Below, in pieces: positions 33,207 to 42,217 of a stretch of DNA of 64,000 nt. Made by a program: the position numbers and the translations under genes. This stretch comes from Candidatus Babeliales bacterium (GTDB taxonomy: Bacteria > Babelota > Babeliae > Babelales > Chromulinivoraceae): assembly GCA_041660205.1 (NCBI GenBank), contig JBAZWT010000006.1, positions 1-64,000 on the forward strand, written 5' to 3'. Every line of letters starts with the position of its first letter. Position 1 is the first letter of the stretch. A model generated the notes under the pieces. It made no database searches, had not been told where the DNA came from, and saw only the letters and a program-made list of their open reading frames with translations.

Positions 33207-33914
33207 TTATTTCTTTTCTTCGCAATATAAAAAACGATAACAATCTTTACACTGCAATAATTCATGCTGGCGTAAAGCTTGCAAATCTCTTGATGAAATT
33301 AAAGAAAAACAAGCGCCACAAGAGTCTTGGGTAACTTGAACAACTGGATCTTTTACACGACCACGCATGTTTTCATACACGTCAACCCATTCTGCAGGTA
33401 CCTGGCTAAGTAGCGTGCTGCGTTCTTTTTGTATATTTTCGATTTGCCGTGAAACATCACTAAGCGCTGCTTTTTCTGTATTAATTTGAGCGTTAATTTC
33501 AGCAATATCTGACTCGGATTTGATCTGCAAAGAAGCATATTCTTTCTCAGCAGTTTCCAGCTTATTGATATGCTGAATCATTTTTTGCTCTTGGGCATTA
33601 CGCTCAATTTTAAGATATTCTAACTCTTTGCTAGCGGCTTCAAGTTCTTTAGTTGAAGCTACAGACTCAACAACTTCCAGCTGATGTTTTTCTTTGTCTT
33701 GCAAATCTTTAACTTGTAATTCTTGAGCATCGAGTTGCTTTTTCACATCTCGTTTTTTTGAAGAATTATGTTCAAGTTGTTTTTGAAGCGTTGTAAGTTG
33801 ATTATTCAAATTTTGAATTGTTGTTTCAACAATTTTTGATTTTTTTTCTAACTCAGTAAAATTTTGATCGAAGGTTACGAGATCGATAAAACTTTGAAAC
33901 TTTTGATTATTCAT
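33207..33914 (-). CDS. C4-type zinc-ribbon coiled-coil protein (CT398-like)
   Basis: A 235-residue protein. The ATG at 33914 is supported by AAGGA 5 bases upstream; a longer reading would run into the tRNA. Residues about 10-165 are a long antiparallel coiled coil (KIVETTIQNLNNQLTTLQKQ, STKELEAASKELEYLKIER). The C-terminus is a zinc ribbon with CGACFSLI and CKDCYRFLY. This layout is that of the DUF164/CT398-like family common in bacteria, of unclear role, with nucleic-acid or secretion links proposed for homologues. Confidence 0.85.
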   Translation of the reverse strand: MNNQKFQSFIDLVTFDQNFTELEKKSKIVETTIQNLNNQLTTLQKQLEHNSSKKRDVKKQLDAQELQVKDLQDKEKHQLEVVESVASTKELEAASKELEYLKIERNAQEQKMIQHINKLETAEKEYASLQIKSESDIAEINAQINTEKAALSDVSRQIENIQKERSTLLSQVPAEWVDVYENMRGRVKDPVVQVTQDSCGACFSLISSRDLQALRQHELLQCKDCYRFLYCEEKK

Positions 33915-33968
33915 ATTTTCCTTCACCGAAGAATACAGAAAGTTTTCAAGAGAAATTTTGATACTTTT

Positions 33969-34045
33969 TGGTGGGCCCACCAGGACTCGAACCTGAGACC
34001 TTTCGGTTATGAGCCGACTGCTCTAACCAACTGAGCTATGGGCCC
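33969..34045 (-). tRNA. tRNA with CAT anticodon, probably tRNA-Ile2 (lysidine type)
   Basis: A 77-base tRNA with encoded CCA. Acceptor GGGCCCA pairs with TGGGCCC, D-arm GCTCAGTTGGTTAGAGC, anticodon loop CTCATAA, and T-arm CAGGTTCGAGTCCTG. The body GGGCCCATAGCTCAG with the TCGGCTCATAACCGA arm is typical of tRNA-Ile2, whose C34 is changed to lysidine by TilS. The other CAT tRNA in this window is the elongator Met. The G27-A43 position is unpaired. Confidence 0.85.
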
Positions 34046-34120
34046 CCAACAGTGCTAACGTTAAAGTAAGCACATTAAATAATAGTGCATTTTTCAATTA
34101 TTGTGAAGTGAAGAAATTGT

Positions 34121-35125
34121 TTATCCATGTTTTAATAAAAAATCTTTAATGCGATGGCTGTATCCAGACTCATTATCAAACCATCCAAACACTTTTCCCA
34201 TACCGCCTGAAACTGACGTTAAAGACTGATCAATCGTTACAGAGAAAGGACTATTCATATAATCCATAGACACAAGTGGCTCAGTTGAAGTGTCTAAAAT
34301 TCCTTGCATGTTGCCATCACGCACTTTTTCAAACGCATCATTGATTGCTTCAATGGTCATAGGTTTGTTTGAAGTAAATGCAACATCCAAGAGCGAAACT
34401 TTTGCCACAGGAACTCGAGTGCTTTGCCCCATGATCGGACCTGTATATTTTGGATAAATATCATGCATATGACATGGTTCAGTAAGTTCAATAGGAATAA
34501 TGTTAAGAGCCGCAGCACGCGACCGGCGTAAATCACTCGATTCAACATCCATTAAAACTTGTCGATTGGTGTAAGAATGAATCACGTTGGTTATCACAGA
34601 CTGAACCGCAAACTTTTCATTCAAGACTTTAACGATAGGAAATAATGCATTGGCCGTGCAGCTTGCTAGCGAAACGATTTTATGTTTTTCTTCTTCATAA
34701 ATTCCATCGTTAACGCCAAGCACTATCGTTACATCTGGCTTTTGAGCAAGGGCTGTAATAATGACGTGCTTTGCTCCAGATTTTAAATGTTTTTCTGCAT
34801 CTTTTCGATCAGTAAATTTTCCAGATGCATCAACAACCCAATCCACTCGCAGAGCAGCCCAATCAATGTCAGAAGGATCAAGCTGAGAAAGTAACGGAAT
34901 TTGAAAATTTTGAAATGTTAACATGCCGTCTTGATACGAAACTTGTTTTGGAAATGTGCCCATAAAAGAATCGTGCTTAAATAAATGAGCGACCCATTCT
35001 TTTTTTGCTGGACCGACATTAATAGCAACTATTTGCATATGAGCTTGTGCGTGCTCATCTTCAAGATAAGCTCTTAAAAAAGATCGACCAATTCTTCCAA
35101 AACCATTTATAGCTACTTTCAACAT
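34121..35125 (-). CDS. gapA: Glyceraldehyde-3-phosphate dehydrogenase, type I
   Basis: A glycolytic enzyme that oxidises glyceraldehyde 3-phosphate with NAD and phosphate. The 334-residue length is standard. NAD binding NGFGRIGRSFLRAY is at residue 7, the catalytic Cys in SLASCTANALFPIVK near 155, the His in VIHSYTNRQVL near 182, and the substrate-binding SSDLRRSRAAALNIIP near 197. The usual ASCTTN box here reads ASCTAN. The ATG is preceded by AAAGGAG. It sits upstream of tRNA-Ile2 on the minus strand. Confidence 0.95.
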   Translation of the reverse strand: MLKVAINGFGRIGRSFLRAYLEDEHAQAHMQIVAINVGPAKKEWVAHLFKHDSFMGTFPKQVSYQDGMLTFQNFQIPLLSQLDPSDIDWAALRVDWVVDASGKFTDRKDAEKHLKSGAKHVIITALAQKPDVTIVLGVNDGIYEEEKHKIVSLASCTANALFPIVKVLNEKFAVQSVITNVIHSYTNRQVLMDVESSDLRRSRAAALNIIPIELTEPCHMHDIYPKYTGPIMGQSTRVPVAKVSLLDVAFTSNKPMTIEAINDAFEKVRDGNMQGILDTSTEPLVSMDYMNSPFSVTIDQSLTSVSGGMGKVFGWFDNESGYSHRIKDFLLKHG

Positions 35126-35154
35126 ACCCTTGCTCCTTTTTTTATTTCAAGATT

Positions 35155-36033
35155 TTATATATCCCAAGACCTCACTCGTTTTATAATTTCAGCATCTTGG
35201 CCCTCGCCGCATGAGGATGGCAATTCCATAATTATGGGAACATCTTTACATATTTCATGACGAATAAACCATGCTAAACTTTTCTGCCCCATCACTCCGT
35301 CGCCAGGAATTCCATGTTTATCTATGTAAGATCCACACAGCTCAGATGTATCATTAACATGAAGTAAAGCAATTTGTTTACTGCCGAAAACATCTTGCAG
35401 CAATTTAAAAAAATCTTCTCGTTTATATTCACTGACTACATCATAACCAAATACAAATGCGTGAGCAGTGTCGATACAAAATTGTACACGTTCTTTATTT
35501 TCGACATGATCAAGAAGTAAACCAAAATCGGTTATGTCGCCACCAAAATTACGTCCAGCGTGTGGACTATTTTCAAGCAGTAAATTAATGTCGGGCACCT
35601 GATGCATCAATTCATTAACGGCTTCTGCTACATATAAAACCTGTTCTTTTTTTTCTAAGCGAGCTCGAGTAGCTCCGACATGAATCACGATGCCATCACT
35701 ATGCAAATTGTAAGCAATTTCAGCTTCTTTACAAAGCGATATAAATTCCTTACTGCCCACTTGAACTAGGCTGGACCAGTAAGCTGCATGAACATAATAT
35801 AAGAAATTTAAACGTTCTTTTTGTTTCATAAATTCACGAACAATTTTATGAGAAAATGATGCATACTTACCAGATTCGGTAAGTAAAAAACTTTGAGCTA
35901 CCGATACATTCAAACGCTCTACGGTACTAACTACGTCAAGTAATCCTTGCTGTAATCGAACATGAACACCAATCGGTCGATTTGTTTTGAATTCAGGCGA
36001 ATTAATTTCTATGGAATTACTATTGTTTTTCAC
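35155..36033 (-). CDS. nfo: Endonuclease IV (AP endonuclease)
   Basis: Cuts DNA at abasic sites with a tri-zinc active site in a TIM barrel. At 292 residues, metal ligands and family boxes are all present: GVHVRLQQGL (N-terminal), GIVIHVGATRA near 115, LLLENSPHAGRNFGGD near 150, CIDTAHAFVFGYD near 184 and LLHVNDTSELCGSYIDKHG with IPGDGVMG near 225. It is divergent from sbcC across a 170-base gap; a TATAAT-like box at 36096-36101 on the minus strand may serve it. Confidence 0.95.
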   Translation of the reverse strand: MKNNSNSIEINSPEFKTNRPIGVHVRLQQGLLDVVSTVERLNVSVAQSFLLTESGKYASFSHKIVREFMKQKERLNFLYYVHAAYWSSLVQVGSKEFISLCKEAEIAYNLHSDGIVIHVGATRARLEKKEQVLYVAEAVNELMHQVPDINLLLENSPHAGRNFGGDITDFGLLLDHVENKERVQFCIDTAHAFVFGYDVVSEYKREDFFKLLQDVFGSKQIALLHVNDTSELCGSYIDKHGIPGDGVMGQKSLAWFIRHEICKDVPIIMELPSSCGEGQDAEIIKRVRSWDI

Positions 36034-36204
36034 TAATCTTTTACTCTTTAAAAAAAATTATTTTGCATAATTCATTGTTACACATCTTGTTACATATTAT
36101 ACTTTGGCTATTTTTTTGACTATACTTTTGATGTTGCAAAAATTAGTTCAAGCGTATCATAATCACAGGGCAAAAACTATGCCTCTTTTTTACTGAAAAC
36201 TCTT

Positions 36205-38919
36205 ATGATCCCACACCAACTTCAACTCAAAAATTTCTTAAGCTATGGACCAGAACTTCAAATTGTTGATTTTTCTAACTATCACCTTATCTGTTTAACA
36301 GGAAAAAATGGCCATGGCAAATCTGCACTTCTTGAAGCAATAACATGGGCAATCTGGGGTCAAGCAAGAAAATCTTCTGGCAACAGTAAAGCTGATGCTG
36401 GCCTTTTGCATCTTGGTCAAAACCATATGATGGTTATTTTAGAATTTGAAGTGAATGGACAACTCTACCGCGTACGCCGTGAATATCTACAAACCAAATC
36501 AAAACCTTTTGCATCACTCGATTTTGGTATCAAACAACCTGATGGAAAATTAATTGCGCTTACCGATAAAACGATTAAAGATACGCAAGAAAAAATAGAA
36601 CGAACTATTGGCATTACGTATGAATCTTTTACGAACTCAACATTTTTGCGCCAAGGCCAATCAAATGAGTTTTCAAAAAAATCGCCTAAAGAGCGAAAAG
36701 ATATTTTGGCACAAATTTTGCAGCTTCAAAAGTTTGACGATCAAAAAAGAATTGCCCTTTTGTATGCTAAAAAACTACATCAAGAATATGCAGGAAAATG
36801 CAGTATCCAACAACGAATTGACCTTGAGCTTCAAACTTTAGCACCTGTTGCAGAGCTCTATCAAATCGTAACAAACAACCTTCTAGAAATTGATCTTAAA
36901 AAGAAGCAGATTGAAAGTTCAATGTCAGTACTTGTTGAAAAAAAACAAATAGTTCTGCAAAAAATCAAAGAAGTAGAATTGTTCCGATCGCAAAAAAATA
37001 GTTTAGCTCAAAATTTGCACGCAACAAAAACAGAGATCGACCACCTTGCAGAGCCATGGCACAAGGCTCAACAAAGCCTTATGAGATCAACTGACCGTAA
37101 AGGCCTAGAGCAAGAAGCACATCTTCTACAAGAAGGTCTTTGCGCATTTCAACAATCATTTCAAACAAAATTAATGCTCAAAGAAGAGTATCTTTCTCTT
37201 AAAGAAAAATTAACTAATTTGATAAGCACAACAGAAAAAGAATTTGAAAAGACTGAGCAAGATCTCCGCCTTCTTGCTAGCAAGCAAGACGAAGGCCTCA
37301 GACAAACCTTACGCCAAAAATCTATAGAGCAGGCTCACGTTAAAAATCTTACAACAGAACTTCAGCGCTTTGAGGTTGAGCATAACCACTTACAGCAAAC
37401 CATTGAGCGCAATCAATCTGAAATAGCACATTACCGAGCAACTGAAGAGCTTTTTGAACAAAACAAATCGTTGTACCAAAGCCTGTGCGCACAAGGTACG
37501 TATCTCAAACAACATGTAACAAAAATCACACAAGACCTTGAAAAAAAATCATCTCTGGACTGTCCAACGTGTCCTTTGTGCGATCAAAGTCTTACGCCAC
37601 AACTTCAGCACGCACTGCAGGAAAAATTAGTAATCGAATCATCACAAACTCAAACTTTATTGATTGATTTAAAGCAGCAAGCAACGACCTTAAAAGCTGA
37701 GCTTTCAAAGCAACACGTTCAACTTCAAGATCTTAAAAAACAACATGAACTCATCATGAATCTTTCAACGCAAGCAACGCAGCAAACTAAGCAACATGAA
37801 AAATTAGTTTCACAAAAACTAGACCAAGAAAAAAAAGTTCAAGAACTTGAAAAAGAAGAACATGATCTTGCTGCTCAATGCGCTCAAACAAAAAACTTGC
37901 TCGATAAGCTTTACGAAAAACGCCAGCAAGCGCTACAAGGATCAGATATTGTAACGTTTCAAAAAAAGCTGCAATCAATTGAAGATGAAGGAAAAAAATT
38001 ATCCTACAACCCAATTGAACATAAAAATATCGAACAAAAACTTCTTTTGATTAGAAAAGACTTAGAATCAAACAGCGTAGACAGCGATAAAATTACTCTT
38101 CAAACTGAAAAAAAAGCACAACTTTTTGAATTGTTTAAACGAGCTCAAGCGATTACAGATCAGATTGAACTGCTAGAAGAAACGTTAAAAACATATCAAC
38201 AGCTTGACCTGCAAAAAGCAGAAATTTCACAGCAAGAGTACGAGCTTGAACAAAACAAATCACTGCTTGACCATCAACACCGAACTTTTTTAATCGAAAA
38301 GGGATCATTGGAACAAAAGCAACAAAAACAGATTGCTTTAGACAAAGAGCTACTCGAACTGGTCAAACATATCAAATTGGTCCAACAGGAAATGATGGAT
38401 TACCAAGAAATTGCAAAAGCCTTGGGCAAAGATGGAATACAAGCGCTTTTAATTGAACAAGCGATTCCAGAAATTGAACATGAAACAAATCAAGTTCTTG
38501 CTCGTTTAACCAATAATCAAACGCAAATCTTTATTGAATCTTTGCGAGATTTGAAAAAAGGTGGCTCTCGCGAAACGCTTGATATTAAAATTTCGGATCA
38601 ATTTGGTTTGCGAGATTATGAACTTTTTTCAGGAGGAGAAGCTTTTCGTATCGATTTTGCACTCCGTATCGGTATTTCAAAGTTGCTTGCACGTCGAGCT
38701 GGCACGACACTTCAAACTATTTTTATCGATGAAGGATTTGGTTCGCAAGATGAAGAAGGCCTGCAACTGATCATGGATAACATTCATAAAATTCAAGATG
38801 ACTTTGCAAAAATTATTATCGTATCTCACTTGCCAGAAATGAAAGAACAGTTCCCTGTTCAGTTTATGGTTGAGAAAAAACGATCAGGCAGCATGATATC
38901 TGTGGTGCATCAGGGATAA
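36205..38919 (+). CDS. sbcC: SbcC/Rad50-like exonuclease ATPase subunit
   Basis: An SMC-like ATPase of the SbcCD/Mre11-Rad50 nuclease that processes DNA hairpins and ends. 904 residues. Walker A GKNGHGKSALLE near residue 33, the Q-loop region TFLRQGQSNEF near 144, a long coiled coil with the zinc hook CPTCPLC near 452, then the signature YELFSGGEAFRIDFALRIG, Walker B TIFIDEGFGSQDEEG and VSHLPEM. The protein is complete. The nuclease partner sbcD is not next to it, which is unusual, because the two are commonly cotranscribed. A repeat pair and a terminator follow. Confidence 0.93.
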   Translation: MIPHQLQLKNFLSYGPELQIVDFSNYHLICLTGKNGHGKSALLEAITWAIWGQARKSSGNSKADAGLLHLGQNHMMVILEFEVNGQLYRVRREYLQTKSKPFASLDFGIKQPDGKLIALTDKTIKDTQEKIERTIGITYESFTNSTFLRQGQSNEFSKKSPKERKDILAQILQLQKFDDQKRIALLYAKKLHQEYAGKCSIQQRIDLELQTLAPVAELYQIVTNNLLEIDLKKKQIESSMSVLVEKKQIVLQKIKEVELFRSQKNSLAQNLHATKTEIDHLAEPWHKAQQSLMRSTDRKGLEQEAHLLQEGLCAFQQSFQTKLMLKEEYLSLKEKLTNLISTTEKEFEKTEQDLRLLASKQDEGLRQTLRQKSIEQAHVKNLTTELQRFEVEHNHLQQTIERNQSEIAHYRATEELFEQNKSLYQSLCAQGTYLKQHVTKITQDLEKKSSLDCPTCPLCDQSLTPQLQHALQEKLVIESSQTQTLLIDLKQQATTLKAELSKQHVQLQDLKKQHELIMNLSTQATQQTKQHEKLVSQKLDQEKKVQELEKEEHDLAAQCAQTKNLLDKLYEKRQQALQGSDIVTFQKKLQSIEDEGKKLSYNPIEHKNIEQKLLLIRKDLESNSVDSDKITLQTEKKAQLFELFKRAQAITDQIELLEETLKTYQQLDLQKAEISQQEYELEQNKSLLDHQHRTFLIEKGSLEQKQQKQIALDKELLELVKHIKLVQQEMMDYQEIAKALGKDGIQALLIEQAIPEIEHETNQVLARLTNNQTQIFIESLRDLKKGGSRETLDIKISDQFGLRDYELFSGGEAFRIDFALRIGISKLLARRAGTTLQTIFIDEGFGSQDEEGLQLIMDNIHKIQDDFAKIIIVSHLPEMKEQFPVQFMVEKKRSGSMISVVHQG

Positions 38920-38936
38920 AAATACTTTAAAAAACA

Positions 38937-39056
38937 GATACCCCTCGATACAAAATCGCAAGCGATTTCACTCGGGGCGAACGACGAAAAAGAATAATTC
39001 ATAAAAACGCCGTTCGTCTCGAGTGTTTTGCTTTAGCAAAATGTATCGAGAGATAG
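38937..39056. repeat. Inverted pair of hairpin-containing palindromic units
   Basis: Two units of about 48 bases face each other at 38937-38985 and 39010-39056. Each has CGTTCG(C/T)C(C/T)CGAGTG, an internal hairpin and TGTATCGAG. The internal hairpins differ: AAATCGCTTGCGATTT in one, TTTTGCTTTAGCAAAA in the other. Both remain self-complementary. The pair lies in the 243-base gap after sbcC, which holds no gene. Confidence 0.75.
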
Positions 39057-39096
39057 GCCTTATAAAAATTAGTTCATAAAACCTAATAAAAAAATG

Positions 39097-39138
39097 AGGA
39101 CGAATAAGAATTATCTTCTCATCGTCCTATATTTTTTT
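39097..39138 (+). terminator. Terminator after sbcC
   Basis: Stem AGGACGA (39097-39103) with TCGTCCT (39122-39128) and an inner AAGA/TCTT pairing, followed by ATATTTTTTT. It would end plus-strand transcripts from sbcC. Confidence 0.7.
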
Positions 39139-39162
39139 AAATACTAAATTGTAAAATCTATC

Positions 39163-39714
39163 TTATCTTTTTTGACCTTTTGCTTGTTGCTTCGCTGTAT
39201 CTGCTTGATCCCTTGCTGCTCGAGCTGCATTTTCTGCTGCCCAAACAAGACGTTTTTGGAGTTCTATTTCTTGGCGAATTCTTTTTTCTTGAAGATATGC
39301 TACAGAATTAAACAATTCATTATGCAACTGTACCATTTTATCGATCAAGATTGGGTCACATGGCACCACATATTGATGACGCAAAAAATATGACGCACTA
39401 CTTAATTGTTGAATTGCATCAGATACTGGATAAAGTGAATTATATTCACAAACTTTTATTGCTAACTTAGTAAGATCTTGCTCATTTGTAGAAAAATTCC
39501 ATGAAGCCATAATTGGAGTATAATAAGCAATGAGACGATTTGCTTTTACATCAGTAGGCTCTTGAGTTGCCCAATAATATATAGCTCCAACAATTACAAC
39601 ACCTGCTACTACAGCAGCGGCAACCATAGGCGTTGAATCATTATATTGCGCCTTAACCGTATTTGTTCCAAAAGCAGAACTAAAGGTAAGAATTAACATT
39701 AATTTTTTAAACAT
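39163..39714 (-). CDS. Small exported or membrane protein, unknown
   Basis: A 183-residue protein with a signal peptide (MFKKLMLILTFSSAFGTNTVKA), a hydrophobic segment soon after (MVAAAVVAGVVIVGAIYYWA, about 31-50) and a C-terminal charged helix (EIELQKRLVWAAENAARAAR) that looks coiled-coil. No family is recognised. It is followed upstream by two tandem paralogous proteins with similar hydrophobic segments, so it may belong to the same envelope group. Confidence 0.6.
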   Translation of the reverse strand: MFKKLMLILTFSSAFGTNTVKAQYNDSTPMVAAAVVAGVVIVGAIYYWATQEPTDVKANRLIAYYTPIMASWNFSTNEQDLTKLAIKVCEYNSLYPVSDAIQQLSSASYFLRHQYVVPCDPILIDKMVQLHNELFNSVAYLQEKRIRQEIELQKRLVWAAENAARAARDQADTAKQQAKGQKR

Positions 39715-39767
39715 AAAAATCTTTCATTTTTTACAAATTTTACATTGAACGATAATCATCCTGAGCG

Positions 39768-40715
39768 TTAGTGTATTTCATGACACTTTGAACACAAACG
39801 AGGAGCAACTGGACGCTTATTTTTTGCGACTACATTTAAATTTTTAGCAGCTTGAGTAGTTACAGCTACCTGTTTCGGAACTTGAACATTTTGTATTGGA
39901 GCTTGAACATTCGGAACTTGTTCAGCCTTCACTTCTTGCTCAACTGGAGTAGCTTCTTGAACAACTAAAGCAGTTTTACGAAAAGGATTCAATTTTGAAA
40001 AGTAACCATTTTTGTAAGCTTTATATGTTGCATACGAAAGACCAGCAACCGCTGCTACTGCAGCAGTTGTAGCTACTTTACCATCGTGCGGAAAGTAACC
40101 AAATCTAGAATTTATTGGAGCTACTGAAGTTTGAGTTTCAAGATCAGAAGCAACTACTTCTTGATCTGCGCAAGCTGATGAATCTTCAGAATTAGCAATA
40201 TGATTAACGGCCGCTGTACCTGCAAATAATGTAACAAGTGGAGCAAAAACTTTAGCGAAAGCTTTTTCCCAACCATATTTGTTACCGTAAAATCTTACAG
40301 CACTGTCACCTGTGCGTTTAACTGAACGTATATATTCTGGTATAATTACGCCAGAATTTGCTGATCCAGCTGCAGCATTTGCAATTTTTGCTTGAGCAAC
40401 TTGAGCAGCTTGTACTTTAAATGGCAGATGCGATGTAGTCACCAAAGCCCTAGGATATATCTTTTCTAACTGCGCTGGAGTAAACACAATATGTTTTCCC
40501 GATCTCGCAATCCACTGATTTTTACCTTTATTACACTTAAGATATTTAAGTGGATATGGACCAAATACTCTTGGACGTCCTATAGCCCTTGGAAGAGAAG
40601 AACTCATTGCCCTTAATGCAACAAATTGTTGCGCAGCCAAAGTAGGTACTACTGATGGTATTACAGAACCAGTTGTCATAATAGACAAGCCGATTAACAT
40701 TAATTTATTTTTCAT
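39768..40715 (-). CDS. Exported protein, tandem paralogue A
   Basis: A 315-residue protein of unknown function. The signal peptide is MKNKLMLIGLSIMTTGSVIPSVVPTLA. It shares with the next gene the start MKNKLML and the segment around residue 205-250, GYFPHDGKVATTAAVAAVAG then YKAYKNGYFSKLNPFRKTAL. The middle is a hydrophobic stretch, likely membrane-associated. The N-terminal half has YPLKYLKCNKGKNQWIARSG and TPAQLEKIYPRAL. The C-terminus is Val/Gln/Pro-rich and ends CSKCHEIH, a CxxCH pattern that could bind metal or, less likely, heme. The start follows AGGGA. Confidence 0.6.
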   Translation of the reverse strand: MKNKLMLIGLSIMTTGSVIPSVVPTLAAQQFVALRAMSSSLPRAIGRPRVFGPYPLKYLKCNKGKNQWIARSGKHIVFTPAQLEKIYPRALVTTSHLPFKVQAAQVAQAKIANAAAGSANSGVIIPEYIRSVKRTGDSAVRFYGNKYGWEKAFAKVFAPLVTLFAGTAAVNHIANSEDSSACADQEVVASDLETQTSVAPINSRFGYFPHDGKVATTAAVAAVAGLSYATYKAYKNGYFSKLNPFRKTALVVQEATPVEQEVKAEQVPNVQAPIQNVQVPKQVAVTTQAAKNLNVVAKNKRPVAPRLCSKCHEIH

Positions 40716-40753
40716 AAAATCCCTAATTGTATATATTGAATTTCGTCGAATTA

Positions 40754-41731
40754 CTAAGCTACAACGTATGTTCTAGTTTTAGCATTCCAAATTTTTGGTG
40801 TATTAAATTGGCGCTTGTGCTTTACAACCGGAGTTACAACCGGAGTTACAACTGGAGCAACAACTTTTTCAATAATTGGAGCTTCCTGCGCAACTACAGC
40901 AGCTTTACGGAAAGGATTCAATTTTGAGAAAGAACCATTTTTATAAGCTTTGTATGTTGTGTATGAAATACCAGCAACCGCTGCTACGGCAGCAGTTGTA
41001 GCTACCTTACCATCGTGTTTAAAGTAACCAAGTTCTTTGCCCAAAGTATTTTTACAAGCTGATGAACCAAAAGTTTGAAGCTTAGTTCCTGTTGAAAGAG
41101 CAAGTGCTCTAACTTCATCTGCAAAGCTTACTGTCTGCTTAGAAGCAAATGACGCTACATTAGTAGATATAGTTTGACCTACAACATCATTTTTTGAGAA
41201 TTCACGAACTGGAACTAATTCTTGAGCTACATTTGTTGATGAATTCATAGAATCAATAGCATTAACAGTCGCTGTACCAGTAATTAAACCAACGAGAGGA
41301 TAAAAAACTTTTGCCCAAAAATTATTTGGAGTCGTATTTGAATTTGAATTCGCTTCAAATGAAAAATTTTGATTACTGTTCATTGAACTAGAAACTGTAA
41401 CAGCTTCAACATCTTCGATCATAAATTTTTTTAACCATACAGAGCATGCAATAGCTTCTTGTTCTGCTGCACGTTTTTGTTGCGGAGTAAGAGCGTTAAG
41501 CACATAAGCATCAGCAACTTGCGTTTTATCATTGATCCACCAAGATTTGGTTTCTGGTTTGTATACCAAAGTACCATTTGAAATTTGGTTTTTAACCATG
41601 TTCGCCAAACAATTAACAGCGTTTGACATTGATTGGCTCAATGTAGCTGTTGGCCTAAACATGCTAACTGAAGGCATTACAGAACCTACCGTCATTATAG
41701 ACAGAGCAAGTAACATTAATTTATTTTTCAT
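40754..41731 (-). CDS. Exported protein, tandem paralogue B
   Basis: A 325-residue paralogue of the gene at 39768-40715, 38 bases upstream of it. The signal peptide is MKNKLMLLALSIMTVGSVMPSVSMF. The shared block GYFKHDGKVATTAAVAAVAG with YKAYKNGSFSKLNPFRKAAV lies near residues 240-285. The region LTPQQKRAAEQEAIACSVWL is similar in placement to the TPAQLEK segment of its partner. A short Val-Val-Thr-Pro repeat lies near the C-terminus. The function is unknown. The 234 bases upstream (41732-41965) hold no gene or clear signal that I can see. Confidence 0.6.
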   Translation of the reverse strand: MKNKLMLLALSIMTVGSVMPSVSMFRPTATLSQSMSNAVNCLANMVKNQISNGTLVYKPETKSWWINDKTQVADAYVLNALTPQQKRAAEQEAIACSVWLKKFMIEDVEAVTVSSSMNSNQNFSFEANSNSNTTPNNFWAKVFYPLVGLITGTATVNAIDSMNSSTNVAQELVPVREFSKNDVVGQTISTNVASFASKQTVSFADEVRALALSTGTKLQTFGSSACKNTLGKELGYFKHDGKVATTAAVAAVAGISYTTYKAYKNGSFSKLNPFRKAAVVAQEAPIIEKVVAPVVTPVVTPVVKHKRQFNTPKIWNAKTRTYVVA

Positions 41732-41965
41732 TATAAAAAGCCCCTAATTAGGTTTTGTATAAATATGTACTCTTTTTATGCATTTTTTAATGCAGTTCCA
41801 TCACTACAGACCTTTTTCGGGATACTTCATTAAATATTTTCTAGAATTTTTAATACGGCATACTATTAGTTATAGCATAGGCTTAGTAGGCCTGCAACAG
41901 GGGTAGAGGTGTTTGAGAAAGGGTTTTTTAAGGTACTGCACTAAGAGCCACTATTAAAAAATGAA

Positions 41966-42217
41966 CTAATCTTCTTCCACAATTTCAACGCGAGAAATAG
42001 ATGAAATTTTAGCTTTTAGTTGGCGTTCAATGCCATAAGTAAGGGTATAAAAAGAAAGGGGACATTGTACACATGTCCCGTAAAATTTGACGTAAACGAT
42101 AGAATCTTTAAATCCTACCAATTCAACGCGCCCGCCATGTGACTCAATGTAGGGTTGTATTTCGTCGAGCGCTTGTTGAATTTGTACTATTATTTCAAAA
42201 TTATCTGCTTGGGGCAT
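41966..42217 (-). CDS. NifU C-terminal-domain iron-sulfur scaffold protein
   Basis: An 83-residue protein made only of the NifU C-terminal (Nfu) domain. It has IQPYIESHGGRVELVGF, the FYGTCVQCPLS box with the CxxC that holds an Fe-S cluster, and YGIERQLKAKI. Nfu proteins carry 4Fe-4S clusters to target enzymes. It starts directly after the rplQ stop (TAA ATG), so it is the last gene of the ribosomal supercluster transcript, an unusual place for it. Confidence 0.88.
   Translation of the reverse strand: MPQADNFEIIVQIQQALDEIQPYIESHGGRVELVGFKDSIVYVKFYGTCVQCPLSFYTLTYGIERQLKAKISSISRVEIVEED

Noticed and set aside
40800..40927. Plus-strand reading frame with Asn-Arg-Ser-Tyr repeats
   Set aside because: It is the opposite-strand shadow of the Val-Val-Thr-Pro repeats in the minus-strand exported protein.
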